A stretch of DNA of 64,000 nucleotides from CBDDCX01 sp965226925 (GTDB lineage Bacteria > Gemmatimonadota > Gemmatimonadetes > Longimicrobiales > Gaopeijiaceae): positions 84,399 to 148,398 of the forward strand of contig CBDDEN010000005.1 in assembly GCA_965226925.1 (NCBI GenBank). The letters run 5' to 3'. Each line of letters opens with the position of its first letter. Position 1 is the stretch's first letter. This document shows positions 1 to 9,384 of this stretch, piece after piece. The translations under genes and the position numbers were made by a program. Below the pieces are notes generated by a model. That model was not told the DNA's origin. It saw only the letters and a program-made list of their open reading frames with translations, and ran no database searches.

Positions 1-727
1 TTTCCAGGTCCCGCATCTCACCGATCAGGATCGTGTCGGGGTCCTGCCGAAGCGAATACTTGAGCGCCCGGCTGAAGCTCTGTGTATCGGCCCCTATCTC
101 CCGCTGGTTCACCATGCACTTTTGATGCCGATGGATGAACTCGATCGGGTCCTCGATGGTGATGATGTGCCCGCGACGTTCGCAGTTGATCTTGTCCACC
201 AAGGCGGCCAGCGTGGTCGACTTCCCTGCCCCCGTGGGGCCCGTTACGAGAACGAGCCCGCGCGGGCGTTCCGCCAACGTGGCAACGATCGGGGGCAGGC
301 CGAGCTCTGCGACGCTGGTGATCTTGTGCGGGATCTGCCGGATCGCCATGGCCACGCAGCCGCGCTGCTTGAACACGTTGCCCCGGAACCGGGAAAGCTT
401 CTGAACGCCGAAAGAGAAGTCCAATTCGTCCTCGGTCTCGAAGCGTTTCTTCTGGTTCTCCGTGAGGATCGAGTACGAGATCTGAAGCGTGTCCTTCGGT
501 GTCAAGACGTGATCGATCGCGGAATCTTAGAGCTCTCCGTCGATCCGGATCTTCGCCCTCACACCCGCCGTGATATGGAGGTCGGAGGCTCCCTTTTGGA
601 TCATCTCCTGAAGGAGGAGCCGGAGATTGATCTCCCTGGTCGGAGTCGCCTGCCTTGGGGGTCGAGCCTCGGTCGATTGTGTCGGTTGGTTCATGCGGTT
701 CGCTTTAGGAAAGTTTTCATGGGTCAA
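1..727 (-). pseudogene. pilT: Type IV pilus retraction ATPase PilT, 3' end cut by window, in-frame stop
   Basis: This is the hexameric ATPase that powers pilus retraction and twitching. The frame opens at TTG 727, overlapping the pilB stop as TTGA; an internal ATG lies at 694. The N-terminal PilT motif (LLQEMIQKGASDLHITAG) is followed by RIDGEL and then TAA at 529-527. Beyond the TAA the same frame stays open to the window edge and is plainly PilT: LTPKDTLQISYSIL, DELDFSFG, FKQRGCVAMAIRQIP, Walker A GPTGAGKST and the Walker B region LIGEMRDLE. No frameshift is needed; one codon breaks the gene. Restart at TTG 505 would give a protein lacking the PAS-like N-terminal part. Either a nonsense mutation or a base-call error is possible. 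Identity is certain; functional status is not. Confidence 0.88.
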
Positions 728-2439
728 TCGGCGGCTGAGGTCTCCTTGATTACCTCCTCTAATGTCGTGGTGCCTCTTTCGACCTTCTTGAGGCCGTCCA
801 TGCGCAGAGTGAGCATGCCATTGTCCAGCGCCACCTGTCGAAGTTCGTCGGTGCCGGCTTCCGTCATGATCGCCTTCCGGATCGACGAGTTGACAAGCAA
901 GACTTCATACAGACCCTGACGCCCTTTGTATCCGGTGTCACCACACGTATCACAGCCCTGTCCCTTGTAAAAGGTGTGGGCACCGGCCCAGTCGAGCGGG
1001 ATCTTCGCGGACGTCAGGAATTCCTCATCGTATGTCGTTTCCACCTTGCATTTTTCACAGATTCGGCGCAGGAGCCGCTGGGCCGTGAGACAATTCAGAG
1101 CCGCGGCCAGATTGAAGGGCTCCAACCCCATGTCAATCATTCTCGTGATTGTCGAGGGCGTGTCGTTCGTGTGCAGCGTGGAAAGCACGAGGTGACCGGT
1201 GAGCGCGGCCTTGATGGCGATACCCCCCGTCTCGAGGTCTCGAATCTCACCGACCATGATGATGTTCGGGTCCTGCCTCAGAAACGCCCTGAGCGCCGTC
1301 GCAAAGCCCATCCCGATCTCGCTGCGGACGAGAACCTGGTTGATCCCGTGGAGGTTGTACTCCACCGGGTCCTCGACGGTCATGATGTTCACGCCGTCGT
1401 TGTTGATCTGGGAGAGAGCGGAGTAGAGCGTGGTGGTCTTCCCGGATCCGGTTGGGCCCGTCACCAGGACCATGCCGTACGGATTCGAGATCGCCCCCAT
1501 GAATTCCTTCTCGGCCTGGGGCTCGAACCCGAACGAGCCGAGATCGAAGGTGAGGTTCCCCGCGTCCAGGATACGCAGCACGATTTTTTCGCCGAAAATC
1601 ACCGGGAGGGTAGAGACACGGAAGTCGACCACCTTCCGCTTCATCCGGAGCTTGATGCGCCCGTCCTGGGGGACCCGGCGCTCCGCAATGTTCAGGTCGG
1701 CAAGAATCTTGATCCTAGAAACGAGTGCCGCCTTCATCTTCATCGGCGGCTTCATGACTTCGTAAAGCTCTCCGTCCAGCCGATAGCGGACTCGGATTTC
1801 CTTCTCATACGGTTCGATGTGTATGTCGGAGACGCCCTTGCGGACCGCATCGGTGAGGAGGCCGTTGATGAACTTGACGACCGGCGCTGCTTCGACCTCA
1901 GCCTGGAGAGCCGCAAGATTATCTTCGTCTTCCTCTTCTTCGACAAACTCGAGGTCCTCTTCGAGAAAATCGCCGAGAAGGTCGTCGACCTGGTCTTCCG
2001 AGACGCCGTAATACTTCTCCAGATGCTTCCGTAGCGTGTACTCTCCGACGATCACCGGCTCGATATCGTATCGAGTCTTGAACCGGAGGACATCGATGGC
2101 TTCGATCTCGGACGGGTTGGCCATCGCCACGGTCAACGTGCGGCCCACCCTGCGCAGTGGAAGCACGAGGTGTTTGTACGCCATCTCCCCGTTGATGAGC
2201 TTATAGATCTTGGCATCAACCTCGACCTTCTCAAGGTCGACGGCCGGAAGGCGGTACTGCTTGGAGAGCATCCGAGTCAGCTCGTTTTCGCCCACGAACC
2301 CAAGCTTGACCAGAGAAAACCCTATACGCGTTCCACCCTCCTTGGCGTCTGCAAGCGCGGCCTTGAGCTGTCCGGCATCGACGAGACCCTCTCGAACGAA
2401 CAGGTCACCGAGGCGAAGTTCTGCGACGTTAGTTGACAT
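724..2439 (-). CDS. pilB: Type IV pilus assembly (extension) ATPase PilB / GspE family
   Basis: Cytoplasmic secretion ATPase that drives pilin polymerisation. The 571 residues fit the PilB/GspE family. Order: an N-terminal GspE-type domain (about 1-150), an acidic Glu/Asp-rich linker (about 155-180), then the ATPase core with Walker A GPTGSGKTT near residue 325, Walker B DPNIIMVGEIRD near 400, and the AALTGHLVLSTLHTND motif. Four cysteines in CEKC and CDTC pairs (about 475-510) form the zinc site typical of PilB/GspE and absent from PilT. It directly precedes pilT, the usual type IV pilus motor pair, which favours PilB over a type II secretion GspE. No pilin, PilC or secretin gene lies in the window. 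The start is the ATG at 2439. Confidence 0.93.
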   Translation of the reverse strand: MSTNVAELRLGDLFVREGLVDAGQLKAALADAKEGGTRIGFSLVKLGFVGENELTRMLSKQYRLPAVDLEKVEVDAKIYKLINGEMAYKHLVLPLRRVGRTLTVAMANPSEIEAIDVLRFKTRYDIEPVIVGEYTLRKHLEKYYGVSEDQVDDLLGDFLEEDLEFVEEEEDEDNLAALQAEVEAAPVVKFINGLLTDAVRKGVSDIHIEPYEKEIRVRYRLDGELYEVMKPPMKMKAALVSRIKILADLNIAERRVPQDGRIKLRMKRKVVDFRVSTLPVIFGEKIVLRILDAGNLTFDLGSFGFEPQAEKEFMGAISNPYGMVLVTGPTGSGKTTTLYSALSQINNDGVNIMTVEDPVEYNLHGINQVLVRSEIGMGFATALRAFLRQDPNIIMVGEIRDLETGGIAIKAALTGHLVLSTLHTNDTPSTITRMIDMGLEPFNLAAALNCLTAQRLLRRICEKCKVETTYDEEFLTSAKIPLDWAGAHTFYKGQGCDTCGDTGYKGRQGLYEVLLVNSSIRKAIMTEAGTDELRQVALDNGMLTLRMDGLKKVERGTTTLEEVIKETSAAD

Positions 2440-2537
2440 CGCTGGAGCCCTCCGGCAGCGCAGAATTTGATGAAAACGTGTGTGTCCCTAAGGCCAAAGT
2501 TAGAATCGAGTGCCCTCAGCGTGCAAGAAAAAAAAAC

Positions 2538-3206
2538 TCAGCCTCCAATGATAACGACCGACCTAATCCGTTCGATGGTGGCCGGACCGATTCCCCGAAC
2601 GGATCGAAGCTCCTCCAACCGCCGGAACCTCCCCAGTTCTTGTCGTAAGGTCAGGATACGCTCCGCGATCACCGGGCCGACCCCCGGAAGTCTCTCCAAT
2701 TCTTCGCGGCTCGCACGGTTGAGGTCGAGGCGGGCCGGCCTGTGGGCCGCCGGATCTGGGGCCGGCCGAGAGGGCAGGGTCGCCTCGCCGAACCGGGGCT
2801 GGGTCGACCATTCGAGGTAGGGTGTAATTCTGGCAAGGGTTGTCGGTCCCACGCCCGGCACCGATAGAAGATCCCGAGGCTCGGCGAACGGCCCACGTTC
2901 CTGCCTCATTTGAACGATTTTCCCCGCCAGGGCAGGACCCACGCCCGGTAGGCGATCCAGATCTTCCTCTCCGGCAGTGTTCGGGTCGATCCGTTCAGCG
3001 CCGGTCAGCGGAAGTGAACGCCTCTGGGCCTCGTCCCGGCTTCCCCGGCTCTCATCCAAGAGCACGGCCAGCCCGGACGAATCCTGGACCGCGGCTCCTT
3101 GGGTCGTCACCGGGCTCCGGACGGTTTCTGCCGCGATTCTAAGTAGGCCGAGGCCTAGCACCAACAGAGCGGCGTGCCTGAGAGCGCGGGTTTCGGAGAA
3201 GGTCAT
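2538..3206 (-). CDS. ComEA-like protein with two helix-hairpin-helix units
   Basis: Probable envelope-anchored DNA-binding protein of the ComEA type, 222 residues from ATG 3206. A longer frame extends to 3326 but runs into the SprA gene end and lacks a signal-like start. Residues 11-25 are a hydrophobic segment (ALLVLGLGLLRIA). Two separate ComEA-type HhH modules follow, each with a LPGVGP motif: DLDRLPGVGPALAGKIV near 80 and ELERLPGVGPVIAERIL near 180, each followed by a second hairpin (VPGVGPTTLARI, VRGIGPATIERI). ComEA usually has one such module, so this is a tandem version. It sits 98 bp upstream of pilB on the same strand, which fits a role in DNA uptake, but the SLBB domain of long ComEA forms is not evident. 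The stop is followed by a run of nine T with no clear hairpin. Confidence 0.8.
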   Translation of the reverse strand: MTFSETRALRHAALLVLGLGLLRIAAETVRSPVTTQGAAVQDSSGLAVLLDESRGSRDEAQRRSLPLTGAERIDPNTAGEEDLDRLPGVGPALAGKIVQMRQERGPFAEPRDLLSVPGVGPTTLARITPYLEWSTQPRFGEATLPSRPAPDPAAHRPARLDLNRASREELERLPGVGPVIAERILTLRQELGRFRRLEELRSVRGIGPATIERIRSVVIIGG

Positions 3207-3243
3207 TCGCCACGGTGCGGCCGACGGCTGGGCGTCGCCATGG

Positions 3244-6200
3244 TTATCTGAGCAGCGCGTTGTCCGCGATGACAAAACGACCAAAAAGGCCGAATTGGAA
3301 TTGGGAGGACCCCGACTGGAGCCCAACGAAGGACCGTCGATCCGTGTACGAAAGCTGGAGCCGAACGTCCATGCGGGATACGGCGGTCTCCACCCGAAAA
3401 ATCAGGCTCCGAATCAGCTCGTCCAGAAACGGGACACAATCCGCTCGGGTAGCGGTCGCGCGACAGTTTCGATCCGAGGCGTACTGTAATAGGGCGGTTA
3501 TCGTAATCGGGCGCGTCAAGCGGGCGGCCAAAGCGGACGGGGGCCGCATCGAGCCCGTGAGGGAAACCGTATGACTTTCCCTGTTTCTCTCGGTTTCCCC
3601 GGTGGGGTCACGTCCCTCACCGCTCGTGAATGAGCCTCGATAGCTCGTCGATATGCCACCTCCCCACACGAGGGCGATTTCCACCGGGATCCGTTCATCC
3701 CGCTGAAGCCTGTTTTGCAGGCCAAACCCGCCGAAGGCGGTCTTTTGCCTGATGCGCTGGAACCCTGCAGACAAACTCACACGCCTGATCAACCTCTGGT
3801 CCGGGACGGGCAAATTCGCGAGCGAAAGGTTCAGGTCGGGCCAGGTCTCCCGCCGGAGCGTCCGGTCACTCCGAGTGTCCAAGGTGTTCGCCTTCGTCAG
3901 ACGGTAGTTCATCCCCACCCGAAACTCCGCAGGCAGGCGCACGCTGGATCGGACGGTCCAGCCCACCCGGTCCGTGAACGTCGTCGCGGTGTCCGCCCCC
4001 AATGCCGCATAGTCATCCCGCCCTGCGAAGCCGAAGCGGTAGGAGAATTGCGGATCCACCGGATCGCGATCGAATATCGAGGTCACCCCAGCCTGGTAGG
4101 TGACGGTAATCGGGTCGATCGCATCCACCACCGCTCCTAGCCCTGTGGCGAGTGCCGATCCCCCCGAGGGCCCGGCGCTGGGCGTCCCGAAGACCGCAGA
4201 CGGAATCAACGTGATCTGGCCGGTGAAATCGCGGCGGCCGTTGACGTTGCGCACCAGCGCCACAACCGTGTCGCCGACGGGGTCCGGGGAGCGATCTACA
4301 AAGGTCCCCGTGCGATGGCTGGAGTAAAACGTCTGCCAGCCGAGAGTGGTACGAATCCAATCGCCGAAACGTGGCTCATAGCTCATCCGTGTTCGCACGA
4401 CCTTGTCGGTCTCCCACCCGAGATCGACTCCTACGAGCTTGAGCCGCTCGTCGGACAGCAAGTCCTGAACGGCGGGATCGACGACCGTTTTTTCCGCATT
4501 GAGAAGGTCCCGGACGGACACTAAATCCGCCTGAGCCGAAAACGTCTCGAACGGCCGGAAATCGATCTCGAAAGCGCCCTCCAGGGACTCTCGGGGCGAC
4601 CGCGTGGGCTTCACCAGGGAGTCACTGGCCTGCTCGAGGATCTGGTCGAACCGTAACGCCCGTTGACGGCTGCGGGCATAGGACGCACCGAAAGAGAGGC
4701 GCTCCGGACTCCACCGAAATCGGCTGTCGACGACCTCATCCTCCCAAGCGCGCGGGAGCAACCAGCGTAGCACGGGCTTGAGGAATCCGGGGACGATCCC
4801 GAAATCACGCCGACCCACGGCCCGACCATATCCGATGGACCCATCGACGCCCGCCGCCGACCCCTCGGATGTAATCGTCGTCGAACTGGCCGTGAAGTAC
4901 CCGGCCCGCACCTCCAGGCCGTCGAGCAGAAGACCGATCACAGGATTCGCGGCCGGTGTACGCTTCCGAAAAGCCACGTCGACACGTGTATTCCGTGACC
5001 CCGGCTCCCTCAGATTCCGAATGTTGTTCGCCCGGATGTCACTCCCGGAGAGGAACTGGGGGTTCTGATCGCTTCTCACGTGGATCACGGTGACGGGGAT
5101 CTCGACCCCCCAATCCGCAGGAGCCATTCGGTCGAGATTGAACGTCGACCCCACGTTGATTATGCGGTCCCCTTGAAACGTCGGGTTCTCCGCCAGCTGT
5201 CTGAAGAGCGCGCCACGGCTACTGACCGCCAGATGCGTTGTCCAGACGTCGGAGGCGTCTACATCCAGCGCGAGATGAGAAGCCATCCCCGCGTCCCGAA
5301 GCGGGGAAGAAAGCCTCATCTCGTTGATCCACACCTCTCCTGTTGTCGGGAAGCCCCCCTCGTTCCAGACGCCCATAGACAATTCACGGACAGCCGCGAG
5401 GTTGGGGGCTCGCGCCCGGTCCTTGAGTACGATCGCATACGTGGAATCCCGTGCCCAAAGTTCGAGCGGGGGGTCTGCTGGGCCACGTGGGTCGAAGATG
5501 AGGCTCTCCTCCGCTCTTCGTCGAAGGTCGATCCACTCCTCAAAGTCGATGATGATTTCGGGGAGCCAATCCTCGGGTGTGATCTGCTCCGGATTCGGCA
5601 CCGGTTGAAGCCGGGTTCGATACAGATAGAAGTTCTCCGCGTCCTCTCCGACCTTCACGAAGAATGACAGGGGCACGGTGGCCCCCCAATCGCCCCCGCG
5701 CGCGAGCGCCCACAGTTTGAGCTCCCGATAGGGCAGAAAATCCCTTGGACGCTGGGGAAACCGGCTGAAGACCTCCGCCCGGGATCCGGGCTGCACACCC
5801 TCATATTCCAGCTTGAGACCCTTTTCGTTGAACTCCCTGCCCAGTCCACCGAAGGCAGCCGAAGGATCGTCCAATTCCTCGATCACCCCTGGGGGCGCCT
5901 GATACGTATCTCCCTCGGTGACGCCACTCAGAGGGCCCACCTCAGCGCGTCCGAGCATGCTCGCCGTATCACCCACGATGCCGTCCAGGACCCCCGACTC
6001 GGTTCGCTTCACCCAGTGGGCTCCGACCAAGCGCATCCGAAACAGCGTGACTTGATCGGCGCGCCGGCCGGCGACCGTCAGGCGCATGTGTTTCACCGCT
6101 CGAAAGTCGGCCTCAGAGAAGGGTCCGGGCACCTCGGTGACAGCGCCCCCGCGAATCGGAATGCGATAGAGCTGAAACTCGGTCCCCGTTTCCGCCTGGT

Positions 6201-9200
6201 TCCGTACCAGAAACGGGGATGAGCCGTCCAGCCGAACCACGAACCGCAGGTATCGTTCGAGAGCGTCCAGGTTACCGTCCCCATCCAGATCTTCGCTATC
6301 CTGAACACCATTGCCCCGCGTGCAGTTCGCCCTCCGGTCACTGAGATCGTAGACGCCTCCGGGCTTCGCCTGGCATGCCTCTCCCCACACGCCTCTCTGG
6401 TCGGCGTCATCACTCCAGACTTCCCCGAGGCGCGGGTCCGCCTCGTGATCGAGACGCCCCAGTGCCCATGGGGCACCGTTTTCCTTCACCCCTGCAGCGC
6501 GGCCCTGGTCATCGATGAACGTCGCGTCCTCGCCGACCACACCCAAGTCGATCACGAGGCTGAGGGAATCGCCGTCCGCCGCGTAGAACTCCAGCGACTC
6601 CGTCTTGCTGAGGTCCATCCCGGTGGCGCTCAAGCTGGTCGTAATAGACCGCCAGGATGGCTCACTGGTAATGTTGGGATTCGGAGTGAACGTCATTACC
6701 ATACCCGACTCACGGGCCTGACTCCCGACGACGTTGATCTGGTGATCGACGTCGACCTCCGGAAGAAAACCGGCGAACACACCCACGCTGTCCTGTCCGG
6801 GCCCTCGGATCACCCAGGTATGCTGCCAAACGAGACGCGCCGCCCCCGACTCGTTCACCGGAATCGGTAAAACGCCTTCCGCCCCGTCCCGGAAGGCCGG
6901 GGCGCTACCCAGAACCCAATCGGGAGCGTCGAGAGAGAGAGCCCGCTCATTGGACGCATCGAAGTCGTCCAGAAACACGTCAGCGCGGATGTTCGGATTG
7001 GGGAGAGAGAGGGCGACTTCCCCCTCCAGGCCAACCCGGGAGGGCCGGCCCACACGGAGCCCTGGAATTTTCTCCAGCAACCGGTCGAGACCATTTGCCG
7101 GGAAGTCGAAATCCATGCTGAGTCCACTCAGCGTAATCGCCGCGGCTTCGGTTCCCAACTGGGGCCGATTGACCAACGCCTGCTCACTCTGGCGGAGAGC
7201 CAATATGTTGAACTCCCCGAAGGAACCGGCCCGGATGCCGCTGTTAAAGCCGAAGACGGAGGTCGGGGTGACCTGGAAGATCGACTTCTGCTCCCACGAG
7301 GCCCGCACGACCGGCTCGGACGCGGTGGCGAACAGAGCCTCCGGCTGAGTCAACGTCACCTGCCCGATCGTGTAGTCGATCGTATAGTCGATGTCTCGGA
7401 CCAGAAGACGATCTCCAAGGAAGACTCGTTCTGACTCGCCACGGATACCCAGCGCACCCAGCGAGAAGGAGGAGATAACGCCTCGGCTTCGAAGTTCGAA
7501 GGGGATGGTCAGGCGGTAGAGCCCGCCGCTCTCCCGCAGGAAAGGATCCTCAGCTTCGTAGATCGTCGGGTTTCCATCGAGCCCGAGGATCTGCGCCGTT
7601 TCCCCCGCCGTGAGGCCGAGCACCGGCACGGGTGGAGGGGCCTGGAATGGGCGGAGCGTCGGGAAGAAAATGAAGACGCCCGGAACCACAGGCTGCTCCA
7701 GGAGAAACTCGTCGGCCCACCGGTGGAGGCCGGCCGGGTCGAGTACGTCGACGGGTGCCTCCTCGTCCAACCCGAAGAGCTTCAGGAACGTCACATCCCT
7801 CCCGGCGAGATCTCGCGTGAAGGTACGACCCGCGCTGAGCTCCCCCAAAGAGATGGACAACCCGACCGATGACGGATCGACGTCGGTCGACGAGGAGACC
7901 CGGTAGACCTGGTGCATCTCCTGATCCCAGGTGGGCAGGCCCGGTCTGTGGTTGGCCCTCGACGCCTGCAGTAGCTTGAGCGAGGGGCGCCCGCCGGCGT
8001 TGTAAACTCGCTCAGGATTGTACGTGCCGATCGTGTCACCCGTCGCCGAGACGTAGGTCACGGCGAGCATCTCGTCCCGGCCAAGGGGTCGCCTCAGAGC
8101 CACCCACAATCCGCTCGAATGAATCGAATAGTCGACGCCTGGTTGAAGGAAGCGGAACCACCCGGACTCCTCAACAGTAATTCCGTCCCGGCTGGCGAAC
8201 CCGTCCGCCTGGATGAGTCCATCCACCTGCTGCCGTGTTACGGGATCCGTCTCGAAACGATAGAGCTGAACCGGGTCCACCCCGGGCACGACGTCCAGGG
8301 GTGCCAAAGACGGATCCAAGGCCAGAACATCGATGTGCGGGCTGCGATCGATCTCCGCAGGGTCGACCAGGAAGAAGAACTGGCCTCGTACGTAGTCCGC
8401 GTCGTCGAGGACGAGCGTGTCGACCTGGACGAAATTCTCTTGGCCGGGGCCCCCGCTCAAACGGAATTCTCGACTCGACACCTCGCCCGTTTGCTGAGCC
8501 CAGACAGTCTTGAAATCCAGGGGACCCGCCTGCCCCGTCACCAGGAAACCGAAGTTCCCGGCGGGAACGCCTTCGGTCAGAAAGCGTGACCTGGGAAGAG
8601 CGAACGTGACGTCCCCCAACTCCACCGTCTTCAGGACCGCGTCGTCGTCACCCTCATAGAAAATGCTGAGGTTGTTGGCGGCCGAAAATTCACGCGCCTG
8701 ATCGAAATCCACATCCACTGTGATACGATCCGCGATCGTTCCCGCCACGCGAACGGCGAACTGAATATCGGGACTGAGTCGCGGGAGCAGGCCGGTTTCG
8801 CAGGAAAACTGCACCCTTGTATCGCAAGGGCGAAACCGGGTCCAATCGCCGCCCAATTCGCCCTGACCAACGATCTCGAACTCCAGGTCGGCGAGTCCAC
8901 TCGCCAACCCGGTGTCCGTTGGCGCACCAGCGGAGAGGGGCCGGGCCGGTGAGGAGGGCTCGAAGAGGGTCCTCCGCCTCAGGGCCATCCGCCGCCGGAT
9001 CAGCGTCGGTCCCCGAGCCACCACCCAACGAGACAGATCCGGCGTGGGCCCATCGGTGACGATCGTGGGAGCGTCAAAATCGATCGGCACAAGGAGTGGA
9101 ATCGGCTTCAGGCCGATTCGACCGACCGTATACCCTCGCTGCCCTTGCCGGCCTGGAAAAGGTGAAAGAAAAGCGGGTAGCTCGAGCTCGGGTGGCTGAA

Positions 9201-9384
9201 GGCGAACCGTGTCCGGGAGCGCCGTGGATGCTTGCCCATATGCTGCCCGGGGAGCGATCATCGTGAGGGCCAGAGTGGCCAGCGTCAGAGCTATGAATCG
9301 GCCGTCTCGCTGGGATCGGATCCCGTGGTGCGGTGTAGGGGTGTCGACATGAGAATCATCACCAAATATCTGATCCGCGCACAC
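3244..9384 (-). CDS. SprA-like giant outer-membrane protein
   Basis: Homologue of SprA (Sov), the very large outer-membrane barrel that forms the type IX secretion translocon in Bacteroidota. About 2,046 residues, close to the 2,000-2,500 of SprA. After a signal peptide (hydrophobic ALTLATLALTMIAPRAAYG, cleavage before QAS) come long alternating beta-rich stretches, repeated aromatic/Gly strands, and SprA-like phrases such as the NPERVYNAGGRPSLKLL and DVFLDDFDASNERALSLDAP regions. Start: the only in-frame ATG near the signal peptide (9261) would cut its n-region. GTG 9384 with an AAGGA ten bases upstream restores it, so I use 9384. That makes a 36-base head-to-head overlap with lptF. No other T9SS gene (porK-N, porV) is in view, so function as a secretion pore is inferred from the family only. 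Confidence 0.82.
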   Translation of the reverse strand: MCADQIFGDDSHVDTPTPHHGIRSQRDGRFIALTLATLALTMIAPRAAYGQASTALPDTVRLQPPELELPAFLSPFPGRQGQRGYTVGRIGLKPIPLLVPIDFDAPTIVTDGPTPDLSRWVVARGPTLIRRRMALRRRTLFEPSSPARPLSAGAPTDTGLASGLADLEFEIVGQGELGGDWTRFRPCDTRVQFSCETGLLPRLSPDIQFAVRVAGTIADRITVDVDFDQAREFSAANNLSIFYEGDDDAVLKTVELGDVTFALPRSRFLTEGVPAGNFGFLVTGQAGPLDFKTVWAQQTGEVSSREFRLSGGPGQENFVQVDTLVLDDADYVRGQFFFLVDPAEIDRSPHIDVLALDPSLAPLDVVPGVDPVQLYRFETDPVTRQQVDGLIQADGFASRDGITVEESGWFRFLQPGVDYSIHSSGLWVALRRPLGRDEMLAVTYVSATGDTIGTYNPERVYNAGGRPSLKLLQASRANHRPGLPTWDQEMHQVYRVSSSTDVDPSSVGLSISLGELSAGRTFTRDLAGRDVTFLKLFGLDEEAPVDVLDPAGLHRWADEFLLEQPVVPGVFIFFPTLRPFQAPPPVPVLGLTAGETAQILGLDGNPTIYEAEDPFLRESGGLYRLTIPFELRSRGVISSFSLGALGIRGESERVFLGDRLLVRDIDYTIDYTIGQVTLTQPEALFATASEPVVRASWEQKSIFQVTPTSVFGFNSGIRAGSFGEFNILALRQSEQALVNRPQLGTEAAAITLSGLSMDFDFPANGLDRLLEKIPGLRVGRPSRVGLEGEVALSLPNPNIRADVFLDDFDASNERALSLDAPDWVLGSAPAFRDGAEGVLPIPVNESGAARLVWQHTWVIRGPGQDSVGVFAGFLPEVDVDHQINVVGSQARESGMVMTFTPNPNITSEPSWRSITTSLSATGMDLSKTESLEFYAADGDSLSLVIDLGVVGEDATFIDDQGRAAGVKENGAPWALGRLDHEADPRLGEVWSDDADQRGVWGEACQAKPGGVYDLSDRRANCTRGNGVQDSEDLDGDGNLDALERYLRFVVRLDGSSPFLVRNQAETGTEFQLYRIPIRGGAVTEVPGPFSEADFRAVKHMRLTVAGRRADQVTLFRMRLVGAHWVKRTESGVLDGIVGDTASMLGRAEVGPLSGVTEGDTYQAPPGVIEELDDPSAAFGGLGREFNEKGLKLEYEGVQPGSRAEVFSRFPQRPRDFLPYRELKLWALARGGDWGATVPLSFFVKVGEDAENFYLYRTRLQPVPNPEQITPEDWLPEIIIDFEEWIDLRRRAEESLIFDPRGPADPPLELWARDSTYAIVLKDRARAPNLAAVRELSMGVWNEGGFPTTGEVWINEMRLSSPLRDAGMASHLALDVDASDVWTTHLAVSSRGALFRQLAENPTFQGDRIINVGSTFNLDRMAPADWGVEIPVTVIHVRSDQNPQFLSGSDIRANNIRNLREPGSRNTRVDVAFRKRTPAANPVIGLLLDGLEVRAGYFTASSTTITSEGSAAGVDGSIGYGRAVGRRDFGIVPGFLKPVLRWLLPRAWEDEVVDSRFRWSPERLSFGASYARSRQRALRFDQILEQASDSLVKPTRSPRESLEGAFEIDFRPFETFSAQADLVSVRDLLNAEKTVVDPAVQDLLSDERLKLVGVDLGWETDKVVRTRMSYEPRFGDWIRTTLGWQTFYSSHRTGTFVDRSPDPVGDTVVALVRNVNGRRDFTGQITLIPSAVFGTPSAGPSGGSALATGLGAVVDAIDPITVTYQAGVTSIFDRDPVDPQFSYRFGFAGRDDYAALGADTATTFTDRVGWTVRSSVRLPAEFRVGMNYRLTKANTLDTRSDRTLRRETWPDLNLSLANLPVPDQRLIRRVSLSAGFQRIRQKTAFGGFGLQNRLQRDERIPVEIALVWGGGISTSYRGSFTSGEGRDPTGETERNRESHTVSLTGSMRPPSALAARLTRPITITALLQYASDRNCRATATRADCVPFLDELIRSLIFRVETAVSRMDVRLQLSYTDRRSFVGLQSGSSQFQFGLFGRFVIADNALLR

